Below are positions 17,401 to 24,890 of a stretch of 64,000 nucleotides of DNA, piece after piece. The position numbers were made by a program, and so were the translations under genes. The stretch lies in assembly GCF_900115805.1 (NCBI RefSeq), contig NZ_FOXU01000001.1, positions 372,001 to 436,000 of the forward strand, in the 5' to 3' direction. Below the pieces are notes generated by a model. It searched no databases. It worked only from the letters and a program-made list of their open reading frames with translations, and had not been told where the DNA came from. The stretch's first letter is position 1; every line of letters starts with the position of its first letter. This stretch comes from Psychrobacillus psychrotolerans. Lineage in GTDB: Bacteria; Bacillota; Bacilli; Bacillales_A; Planococcaceae.

Positions 17401-19014
17401 TCCAAGCAGTGTCATCGTTGAAGTTACAATATGCTCCCTAATCGAATCAATCGGAGGATTAGTAACCTGCGCGAATAGCTGTTTAAAGTAATTGAATAAC
17501 GACTGGGGACGATCAGATAATACCGCTAAAGGAGTGTCGTTCCCCATCGATCCAATTGGGTCCTTCCCGTCTAACGCTATCGGAATCATATATTTATGCA
17601 CATCTTCATACGTATAGCCAAATACTTTCTGACGGAATAACAAATCCTCTAGTTGCTCTACTTTTTCTTCGATCGCTGGTAGTTTATACATATTATCTGT
17701 TAACCATTGCTGATAAGGCTGCGCTTGAGCCATTTCTGATTTAATCTCTTCATCCGAAATAATTCTGCCTTTTTCCAAATCTACTAATAGCATTCTGCCA
17801 GGACTTAGACGCTCTTTATATAAAATATTTTCTTCTTCAATATCTACAACCCCAACTTCAGAGGAAAACACAATATAATCATCTTTCGTAACCAAATAAC
17901 GCGCTGGGCGTAATCCATTGCGGTCTAAAATAGCACCTATCTGTTTGCCGTTTGTAAAAGAAATTGCTGTTGGTCCATCCCATGGTTCCATTAAACTGCT
18001 ATGATATGCATAGAAAGCTTTCTTTTCTTCTGTGATATGAGGATTCTCAGTCCAAGGTTCAGGAATAAGCATCATAGCTGTATGGGCAGGAGTTCTACCT
18101 GCTAAAACAAACAACTCAAATGCATTGTCTAGCATAGAAGAGTCACTACCATTTGTATCGATAACTGGTAGTAACTTGGTTAAGTCCTCACCAAAGGCTT
18201 TGGAAACAAATTGTTTTTCTCGAGCCTTCATCCAATTGATATTGCCTCGCAATGTGTTGATCTCCCCATTGTGAACTATATAGCGATTGGGATGTGCTCG
18301 CTCCCAACTCGGAAATGTATTTGTACTATAACGGGAATGTACAAGTGAAAATGCAGAAGTGAATAGTTCATCCTGTAAATCTACATAAAACAAATCTACC
18401 TCTTCTGGAGTTAGCAATCCTTTGTAAACAATTGTTTGACTAGAAAGGCTTGCACAATAGAATTTAAGGCTTTGATGACCAGCCCAATGTTCCGCTTGCT
18501 TGCGGATAATATATAGTTTGCGTTCAAAAGCTAATGATTCCATTTCATTATTTGCCTGAATAAAAACCTGGCGAACGAAAGGTACTGTTTCCCTTGCTTT
18601 ATCGCTTAACATGCTTGTATCGATTGGTACTGTTCTCCAGCCAATCAGAACTTGCCCTTCTGCAACTATCAAATCATTTATTTTTTGTTCGATTAGTTCG
18701 CGTTCGTTGGAATCGTTTGTGAAAAATAACATTCCGACTCCGTATTTACCTTTTTCAGGTAAATCCCATTCATTACATACAACACGAAAGAATATGTCAG
18801 GTATTTGAACCATTAAGCCTGCTCCATCCCCCGTTTTACCATCGCCACCTCTGCCAGCGCGGTGCTCTAAGCGACATAACATCTCAAGTCCTTTTTTTAC
18901 GATATCGTGTGTTGCATTACCTTTTATATGTGCGTATAAACCTATCCCACATGCGTCATGTTCAAAAGACGGGTCATACATACCTTGTGCTTGTGGTAGT
19001 TGATGAAATGTCAT
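14482..19014 (-). CDS. gltB: Glutamate synthase large (alpha) subunit
   Basis: The 1510-residue GltB hydrolyses glutamine and channels ammonia to 2-oxoglutarate to give glutamate. Residues 1-21 are a propeptide and Cys22 (HDACGIG) is the class II amidotransferase nucleophile after cleavage. The synthase domain holds the FMN site and the 3Fe-4S cysteines in [20 protein letters not shown] near residues 1115-1135. The C-terminal beta-helix (GXGXXG repeats such as [29 protein letters not shown]) is complete. ATG 19014 follows AAAGGGAGGT. It is transcribed with gltD and lies divergent from gltC with 121 bases between them, the same arrangement as in B. subtilis. Confidence 0.97.
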   Translation of the reverse strand: [1510 protein letters not shown]

Positions 19015-19104
19015 GTTTATACCTCCCTTTAACCTAAAAAAGTGTCTTAAGAATATTGTATGTTTTCAAAATAATATAAACAATATATAATTTGGATATA
19101 AACC

Positions 19105-19119
19105 ATCTAATATTGAGAT
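19105..19119. promoter_or_regulatory. GltC operator (box I type) between gltC and gltB
   Basis: ATCTAATATTGAGAT is an imperfect palindrome that matches the known GltC box pattern ATCTCANNTTGAGAT with one change. It lies 17 bases before the gltC start codon, the position of the autoregulatory site in B. subtilis. Other GltC half-sites toward gltB may exist in the AT-rich spacer, but I could not pick one out with confidence. Confidence 0.75.
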
Positions 19120-19135
19120 AGATAAGGAGAATTCG

Positions 19136-20038
19136 ATGGAACTACGCCAATTGAGATACTTTATAGAAGTAGCAGAAAGAGAGCATATTTCGGAGGCTGC
19201 AGTCCATTTACATGTTGCTCAGTCCGCAGTTAGTAGACAGATAGCGAATTTAGAGGATGAACTCGGAGTTCAATTATTTGAACGGATCGGTAGAAATGTA
19301 AAGCTAACACCAATAGGTAAGATTTTCTTAGACCACAGTGTCTCTGCTATTAAAGCCATCGATTTTGCCAAGAAACAAATTGATGAATATTTAAACCCTG
19401 AAATAGGAACTATTAAAATTGGCTTCCCAACAAGCTTAGCAGGCCACTTGTTGCCGACAGTAATTTCTGCATTTAAAAAGGAGCATCCAAACGTTGCTTT
19501 TCACTTGCGACAGGGATCTTACAATTATTTAATAGAAGCGGTTAAACAGCGTGAGCTCAACTTGGCGTTTTTAGGCCCACTTCCTCCCAAAGATAGTAAT
19601 TTAAATAACACGATTCTTTTTACCGAGAATTTTTCCGTTCTTTTAAATGCCAACCATCCCTTTGCGAAAAGAAGTAAGATTCCTCTTATTGATCTTCGCA
19701 ATGAGGATTTTGTTCTTTTCCCTGAGGGCTATATTATGCAAAAACTAGTGGTCGAAGCATGCAACTCTGTTGGTTTTACACCAAAAATTACCTCAGAGGG
19801 TGAGGATATGGATGCGATTAAAGGTTTAGTAGCCGCAGGTATTGGTCTAACACTGTTGCCAGAAAGCACTTTTTATGACTCTACACCTAGATTCACGAAG
19901 AAAATCCCTCTTGATTTACCTAATATTCGAAGAACAGTCGGAATCATTAGTCCGGCTTCCAGGAATCTATCACCTTCTGAAAAAGTATTTCATGATTTCG
20001 TTGTACAATTTTTCTCATTGCTTGGGCAATATCAGTAA
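19136..20038 (+). CDS. gltC: LysR-type activator of glutamate synthase
   Basis: GltC senses 2-oxoglutarate and glutamate and activates gltAB-type promoters. The 300-residue protein opens MELRQLRYFIEVAEREHISEAA, a winged helix-turn-helix that is nearly the same as B. subtilis GltC. The rest follows GltC closely (GTIKIGFPTSLAGHLLPTVISAFK; FPEGYIMQK; EGEDMDAIKGLVAAGIGLTLLPEST). Start ATG 19136 follows AAGGAGA. It is divergent from gltB, has an operator just upstream and ends at its own terminator. Confidence 0.96.
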   Translation: MELRQLRYFIEVAEREHISEAAVHLHVAQSAVSRQIANLEDELGVQLFERIGRNVKLTPIGKIFLDHSVSAIKAIDFAKKQIDEYLNPEIGTIKIGFPTSLAGHLLPTVISAFKKEHPNVAFHLRQGSYNYLIEAVKQRELNLAFLGPLPPKDSNLNNTILFTENFSVLLNANHPFAKRSKIPLIDLRNEDFVLFPEGYIMQKLVVEACNSVGFTPKITSEGEDMDAIKGLVAAGIGLTLLPESTFYDSTPRFTKKIPLDLPNIRRTVGIISPASRNLSPSEKVFHDFVVQFFSLLGQYQ

Positions 20039-20067
20039 CCGAACATACATCTTCCTCTTAAAACCAT

Positions 20068-20102
20068 AAAGAACCGGGCATTTTACACGCCCGGTTCTTT
20101 TA
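20068..20102. terminator. Terminator between gltC and the DUF2935 gene
   Basis: AAAGAACCGGGC and GCCCGGTTCTTT form a perfect 12-bp stem with a 9-base loop, followed by TAATTT. It can serve both converging genes. Confidence 0.9.
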
Positions 20103-20137
20103 ATTTCAACCTAACATAATGCCCTGCATAAATGCGA

Positions 20138-20911
20138 TTATTTTTTATCAGCATTGGTGGATTCGGCCACTTTTGATAAATAATATTGTTCTTCTCTTGC
20201 CATATGGTCAGCCATAGATACAGTAAAAGTTCCAAGCACCTCTGCATTTAGTTCCATTTCTTCTAATTCATCTAGAAAAGCTAAAAACAGAGTTATTTCT
20301 AACTCTACATTATCATTAAATCTATTTAATGCTGGGAACTTGTTGATATTCGTGCGTAGGTAACCAGTCAATTCAACCGCTTTCAAATAAAACTGTTCAA
20401 AATGTTTGGCAAAGATTTCACTTTTTTCTTTTAGTCTTTTCTCTGTGTCATCCATTCGAGCATCAATTGCACCAGCATGACCAGAAGCATCCAGTAGCCA
20501 AATTAGATGGTGATGCAATTCATGATAAATAGCTGGTACTTCCCCTTTTTCCAGATAGCTTAATACCAGTTGATATTCTTCTAACTCGTTTACCATATGA
20601 CTTATAAAGGTAGGCGTAAGGTGAATCCCCATCTCCCCTAGTAAATGCCTTTTGATAATGGACAATTTAAATGATTTTAATTGATCCACATATTCTGCGA
20701 CAATATTAGCAAAAGAAATAGCATTTGTTTCGTTCAAAGCATTTACTTGAGAAAAAAGTTGATCGAAATGTTTTATGAAATAATTCGCCTTCTCGATGTC
20801 CTTCTTTTGAGAAGGATAGAGCGAATCATGAATAAAGCGAGAATGATCTCCTAGCACGCGAAGCCAAAACTGATGTTCAAAGACAGCACTTTTCAAGTAA
20901 TTATTTTCCAA
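20138..20911 (-). CDS. DUF2935 helical protein
   Basis: The body matches DUF2935, a Bacillus and Clostridium family of two four-helix bundles with repeated EHQFWLRVLGDHSRFIHD-like segments; the second half has a similar EITLFLAFLDELEEMELNAEV and ADHMAREEQYYL. Histidine and glutamate residues recur in each bundle and may bind a metal, but function is not known. The start is a choice: TTG 20911 has AAAGGAGATG 6-8 bases upstream and gives the family's usual N-terminus (LENNYLKSAVFEHQFWL). Upstream in-frame ATGs at 20953 and 21016 lack ribosome binding sites. Confidence 0.75.
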   Translation of the reverse strand: MENNYLKSAVFEHQFWLRVLGDHSRFIHDSLYPSQKKDIEKANYFIKHFDQLFSQVNALNETNAISFANIVAEYVDQLKSFKLSIIKRHLLGEMGIHLTPTFISHMVNELEEYQLVLSYLEKGEVPAIYHELHHHLIWLLDASGHAGAIDARMDDTEKRLKEKSEIFAKHFEQFYLKAVELTGYLRTNINKFPALNRFNDNVELEITLFLAFLDELEEMELNAEVLGTFTVSMADHMAREEQYYLSKVAESTNADKK

Positions 20912-21049
20912 CCATACATCTCCTTTAGTTTGCCTCTCCTTCAATTTATTCATCTTATATTGTTTTATTAATAAAATTATATAAAACCGTAAATGCCAAC
21001 AATATTTAAAAGCCAATTCTTTAAATGGCTTTTAACATAAATCATAAAA

Positions 21050-21087
21050 AAACATGAAGATCGCAATTACACGATCTTCATGTTTTA
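21050..21087. terminator. Terminator of the ycsI unit
   Basis: AAACATGAAGATCG and CGATCTTCATGTTT form a perfect 14-bp stem with an 8-base loop, between the end of ycsI (minus) and the DUF2935 gene. Another small hairpin with arms AAAAGCCA and TGGCTTTT lies at 21008-21033. Confidence 0.88.
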
Positions 21088-21103
21088 ATGGATTGCCTAA
21101 GCC

Positions 21104-21877
21104 TTAAAATACACTCAGTTTTTCGTCTTTTAAATCACTGATAAACATGCAGCCGGGTGCATGAGTAATCATTATAGAAGGCTTGGACTGCATAGCGACT
21201 GCTTGAGGTGTAACACCACAAGCCCAGAAAACTGGCACTTCTCCATCCTTTATCGTAACTGAATCTCCAAAATCAGGCTTCGATAAATCCGTTATTCCAA
21301 TTGTTCTTGGATCTCCAATATGGATTGGCGCACCATGTACCCCTGGAAATCTGGAAGTAATTTGTGTAGCTCTAATTGCGTCTGCAGAAGACATTGGTCT
21401 CATACTTACTACTGTCGGCCCTTCAAAAACTCCTGCTTTCACACACGCAATATTCGTCTTATACATTGGTACATTACAGTTTTCTTCAATATGTCTAATC
21501 GGGATACCAGCATCCAGTAGTGGAGTTTCGAACGTAAAACTACATCCAATAAGGAAAGCTACCATATCATCTTCCCAGTAATCAGTAATATCCAAAACTT
21601 CCTCTACATAGATGCCATCTTTATAAATCCGATACTTTGGGATATCTTTGCGTATGTCAGCATTTTGAGCAATTGACCTAGGCACAAAAGAACCTATATC
21701 AGTTACATCGACTAAAGGACATGACTTGGGGTTTCGCTGGCAGAACAGCAAGAAATCATATGCATATTCTTTCTTTAATATCGCTAGATTTGCTTGTGTA
21801 TAGCCTTTAGACATTCCAGCTGTAGGACCTGTGATTTCTCCAGAACGTATCAATTCACGTATGTTACTGGGTGACAT
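21104..21877 (-). CDS. ycsI: Putative hydro-lyase YcsI (DUF1445)
   Basis: This 257-residue protein belongs to the DUF1445 family: GEITGPTAGMSKGYTQANL near residues 13-31, YDFLLFCQRNPKSCPLVDVTDIG, the GCSFTFETPLLDAGIPIRHIEE block and the end FWACGVTPQAVAMQSKPSIMITHAPGCMFISD. D-glutamate cyclase and other hydro-lyase activities have been reported for relatives. It is clustered with 5-oxoprolinase genes, as in B. subtilis. The start is uncertain: ATG 21877 has no ribosome binding site within reach. The only good one (AGGAG, 21905-21909) lies 27 bases upstream and would fit a rare ATA at 21895 or ATT at 21901. Confidence 0.88.
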   Translation of the reverse strand: MSPSNIRELIRSGEITGPTAGMSKGYTQANLAILKKEYAYDFLLFCQRNPKSCPLVDVTDIGSFVPRSIAQNADIRKDIPKYRIYKDGIYVEEVLDITDYWEDDMVAFLIGCSFTFETPLLDAGIPIRHIEENCNVPMYKTNIACVKAGVFEGPTVVSMRPMSSADAIRATQITSRFPGVHGAPIHIGDPRTIGITDLSKPDFGDSVTIKDGEVPVFWACGVTPQAVAMQSKPSIMITHAPGCMFISDLKDEKLSVF

Positions 21878-21915
21878 GGATATATAGTTATTTATACTAA
21901 TTCACTCCTAACTAG

Positions 21916-23133
21916 TTAAAAAAGCAATGGAATTTGTTCTATAAGTGTCATGATACCTAAAACACCCATGATTATCGTTACTAATCCACCACCTATCGTC
22001 ATCCAAAGAGGATGTTTATACTCTCCAACCACTTCTTTTTTATAAGCTCCAATCAGTAAAGTGCCGAGGGCAAGTGGTAAAATTAGTGCATTAAGTGCTC
22101 CTACAAGGATAAGAACGTTTACAGGTCTTCCGATAAAAGCAAATGTCACAGTAGATACAATAATAAATAATATAATTACCCAATTATGATATTTTTCGAT
22201 TTTTGGGTGGAAAGAACGAATAAATGAAACGGATGTATAAGCTGCTCCTACCACTGAAGTAATGGCTGCCGCCCACATAATTACACCAAATATACGATAC
22301 CCAATCTCACCGGCAGCAAGTTTAAATACTGAAGCTGGTGGATTCTCTGGATCTATTGCCAACCCCTGAGATACTACTCCTAGAACTGCAAGGAACAAAG
22401 CGACTCTCATGATACCTGTAACAGCAATTCCGGTCACCGAACTTTTTGTCACATCTGGTATCGATTCTATTCCACTTACTCCTGCATCCAGCAATCTATG
22501 TCCACCTGCAAAAGTAATGTAGCCGCCTACTGTACCACCGACTAATGTAACTATCGCAAAAATACTTATTTCAGAAGGTGCAAATGTTCTTACTATCGCT
22601 TCTCCTACTGGAGGAGATGTTATAAACGCTACATAAAGCATTAGTAATATCATGACAAAGCCAGCTACTTGAGCAACTTTATCCATTGCCTTACCTGCTT
22701 CTTTAACTACGAAGATAAATATAGCAAATACAGCACTTATTATTGCACCAGTAATCGGATCAATTCCTAGCATTGCATTTAATCCTAGACCAGCACCTGC
22801 GACGTTTCCTATATTAAATGCTAGTCCACCCATCACAATAAGAATTGCTAAAACTACACCAAGCCCTGGCAATACCTTATTTGCAATCTCTTGACCACGA
22901 AGACCAGATACAGTAATGATTCTCCAAATATTAAGTTGAGCAAATACATCTAATATTAAAGAAATTAAAATAACAAATCCAAAACTAGCTGCTAATTGTT
23001 GAGTAAATACGGTTGTTTGTGTTAAAAAACCTGGTCCAATGGATGAAGTTGCCATTAAAAATGCAGCACCAAGCAATACGCTATTCGTAACTTTCTTGTT
23101 ACTATTCACAGCAATAATATTCTTTTTTGACAT
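21916..23133 (-). CDS. ycsG: NRAMP-related membrane transporter (YcsG-like)
   Basis: The 405-residue protein has about eleven hydrophobic helices and aligns with NRAMP transporters in overall pattern. The canonical metal site is missing: the first helix reads SSIGPGFLTQT where metal NRAMPs have DPGN, and the sixth reads GGTVGGYITFAGGHR where they have a Met-Pro-His. It is therefore unlikely to carry Mn or Fe. B. subtilis ycsG occupies the same place beside ycsF (pxpA), so import of 5-oxoproline or a related compound is a reasonable guess. ATG 23133 follows GGGGGAGAG. It sits 12 bases after pxpA and 38 before ycsI in one unit. Confidence 0.85.
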   Translation of the reverse strand: MSKKNIIAVNSNKKVTNSVLLGAAFLMATSSIGPGFLTQTTVFTQQLAASFGFVILISLILDVFAQLNIWRIITVSGLRGQEIANKVLPGLGVVLAILIVMGGLAFNIGNVAGAGLGLNAMLGIDPITGAIISAVFAIFIFVVKEAGKAMDKVAQVAGFVMILLMLYVAFITSPPVGEAIVRTFAPSEISIFAIVTLVGGTVGGYITFAGGHRLLDAGVSGIESIPDVTKSSVTGIAVTGIMRVALFLAVLGVVSQGLAIDPENPPASVFKLAAGEIGYRIFGVIMWAAAITSVVGAAYTSVSFIRSFHPKIEKYHNWVIILFIIVSTVTFAFIGRPVNVLILVGALNALILPLALGTLLIGAYKKEVVGEYKHPLWMTIGGGLVTIIMGVLGIMTLIEQIPLLF

Positions 23134-23145
23134 CTCTCTCTCCCC

Positions 23146-23907
23146 CTAGTCTACTAATGAAGATATAGCAATATTGCTGCGCTCTAAAGTTTCTTTAATC
23201 TGTTTTGCAAATGTAACCGCATGTTCTCCATCCCCATGGATGCAAACTGTATCTGCTTTTATCGATACCTCCGTATTTTGTTGAGATATCACTACCCCCT
23301 CTTTAATCATTTTGACAACTTGTGCAACCGATTGATACGTATCAGTTATTAATGCATCTGCATGTTGACGAGAAGTTAAAGTTCCATCTTCCTGGTAGGT
23401 GCGGTCTGCAAAAACTTCATGAGCTGTCTGTAAACCAATTCTTTCTCCTGCAGCTGTTAATTCACTATTCGCTAGCCCAAAGAGAATTATGGATGGATCC
23501 ACATCATAAACTGCTTGCGCTATAGCCTCGGCTAGCTCTTTGTTTTTCGCTGCCATATTAAATAATGCTCCGTGAGGTTTTACATGCTGCATCTTTTCAT
23601 CAAAAGTTGCTAAAAATGCTTGTAATGCTCCTATTTGATAAACTACCATGTCGTAGCCTTCTTGGGGAGAGATATTCATTTCTCTACGACCAAATCCGTT
23701 TAAATCTGGTAAACCTGGATGTGCACCGATTTTAACCCCATAATCTATAGCTAGTTTTACAGTTTCTCGCATCACACTAGGATCTCCCGCATGAAAACCA
23801 CATGCTATATTAGCAGAAGTTACATATTTCAATATCTCTTTTTGTTCTCCTAATTGATAACGTCCAAAACTTTCACCTAAATCACAATTTATATCTACTT
23901 TAAACAT
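23146..23907 (-). CDS. pxpA: 5-oxoprolinase subunit A (LamB/YcsF family)
   Basis: PxpA works with PxpB and PxpC to hydrolyse 5-oxoproline (pyroglutamate) to glutamate using ATP. The 253-residue protein starts [20 protein letters not shown] and has [14 protein letters not shown] near residue 34, [17 protein letters not shown] near 60 and VKPHGALFN near 113. It ends with [10 protein letters not shown] near 223; all are typical of the LamB/YcsF family. ATG 23907 follows GGGGAGGG. It is divergent from pxpB and begins 44 bases from a 27-bp operator-like element. Confidence 0.95.
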   Translation of the reverse strand: MFKVDINCDLGESFGRYQLGEQKEILKYVTSANIACGFHAGDPSVMRETVKLAIDYGVKIGAHPGLPDLNGFGRREMNISPQEGYDMVVYQIGALQAFLATFDEKMQHVKPHGALFNMAAKNKELAEAIAQAVYDVDPSIILFGLANSELTAAGERIGLQTAHEVFADRTYQEDGTLTSRQHADALITDTYQSVAQVVKMIKEGVVISQQNTEVSIKADTVCIHGDGEHAVTFAKQIKETLERSNIAISSLVD

Positions 23908-23950
23908 TTTTCTAAACCCTCCCCAGATATAATAATAGAATCAGCTCTGA

Positions 23951-23977
23951 TTAGTTCCGCAATATGGAACCTTAGTT
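23951..23977. promoter_or_regulatory. IclR-type operator upstream of pxpA
   Basis: The core GTTCCGCAATATGGAAC (23954-23970) is a palindrome with 5-bp arms GTTCC/GGAAC, flanked by TTAGTT on both sides in direct orientation. A related copy in opposite orientation occurs at 24119-24145, matching at 20 of 27 positions. This resembles sites of IclR regulators, and kipR encodes one in this cluster. Confidence 0.6.
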
Positions 23978-24118
23978 TTGAAACTTAAAAAAAGTTTACC
24001 ACAGTTTGATTTTTCTGAATAGATATTATTTTTTATTAGGTTATTAAATATGGTGCAAAAACAAAACTTGTAATTTAAATTTAGACAATTATAATAATTT
24101 ATATAGTTCATTTTTAAG

Positions 24119-24145
24119 AACTAAAGTACCGCAATTCGAAACTAA
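24119..24145. promoter_or_regulatory. IclR-type operator upstream of pxpB
   Basis: Core GTACCGCAATTCGAAAC (24126-24142), an inverted relative of the element at 23951-23977, again bounded by AACTAA on both sides. It ends 16 bases before the pxpB start, overlapping the ribosome binding region. Confidence 0.55.
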
Positions 24146-24161
24146 AGGAGTTTTTCCAATT

Positions 24162-24890
24162 ATGAATTCTTCCCAGTTAGAAGTCGACATTAAACCTTTA
24201 GGCGATTCTGCACTTATTGTTCAGCTTGGAGAAGGTATAAGTCCTACCCTACATAAACTTGTAAAAAGTCTCTCAGAGCTGATTTCTACTAATCCCTTTA
24301 AGGGAATTATAGAATACGTACCTGCTTATAATAATATTAGCGTGTACTATAATCCTTTTTTGGTACAAAACGTACACAGTGGTTCGAATAGCGCCTATGA
24401 TAAAGTGAGTAATCATATAAAGAAAATTGTTCAACAAATAACTTTGGAGAACAGAACCGACACAAGAACTGTAACTATTCCAGTTTGCTACGGTGGTGAA
24501 TTCGGTCCTGATTTAGAGAATGTTGCGTCAGTAAATAATCTAACAATAGACGAGGTTATTGATATTCACACAAGTAGTGAATGTTTGGTTTATATGTTAG
24601 GATTTGCACCGGGATTTCCTTTTATGGGAGGTATGAATGAACGAATAGCTACTCCAAGAAGAGACACCCCAAGATTATCTATTCCGCAAGGTTCAGTAGG
24701 TATTGCTGGTAAACAAACAGGGATTTATTCGTTAGAAACACCTGGTGGATGGCAAATCATTGGTCGAACTCCCCTAAACTTATTTCTTCCAAAACAGTCT
24801 CCTCCCACACTTTTACAGGCAGGCGACAAAATTCAATTTGTTTCCATTGCGCCTGAGGAATACTTCTTATACGAGGGGTTGAAGAAATGA
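24162..24890 (+). CDS. pxpB: 5-oxoprolinase subunit B
   Basis: PxpB (formerly KipI) forms the allophanate-hydrolase-like half of ATP-dependent 5-oxoprolinase with PxpC. Family motifs are GDSALIVQLGEGI near residue 14, TIPVCYGGEFGPDLENVA near 105 and VYMLGFAPGFPFMGGM near 144, followed by RRDTPRLSIPQGSVGIAGKQTGIYSLETPGGWQIIGRTP. B. subtilis KipI was first described as an inhibitor of the sporulation kinase KinA, so that label is also found. ATG 24162 follows AAAGGAG. The stop overlaps pxpC by 4 bases. Confidence 0.95.
   Translation: MNSSQLEVDIKPLGDSALIVQLGEGISPTLHKLVKSLSELISTNPFKGIIEYVPAYNNISVYYNPFLVQNVHSGSNSAYDKVSNHIKKIVQQITLENRTDTRTVTIPVCYGGEFGPDLENVASVNNLTIDEVIDIHTSSECLVYMLGFAPGFPFMGGMNERIATPRRDTPRLSIPQGSVGIAGKQTGIYSLETPGGWQIIGRTPLNLFLPKQSPPTLLQAGDKIQFVSIAPEEYFLYEGLKK

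Noticed and set aside
14400-18808. Plus-strand frames opposite gltB and gltD
   Set aside because: They are shadows of long, conserved genes with clear motifs on the other strand.
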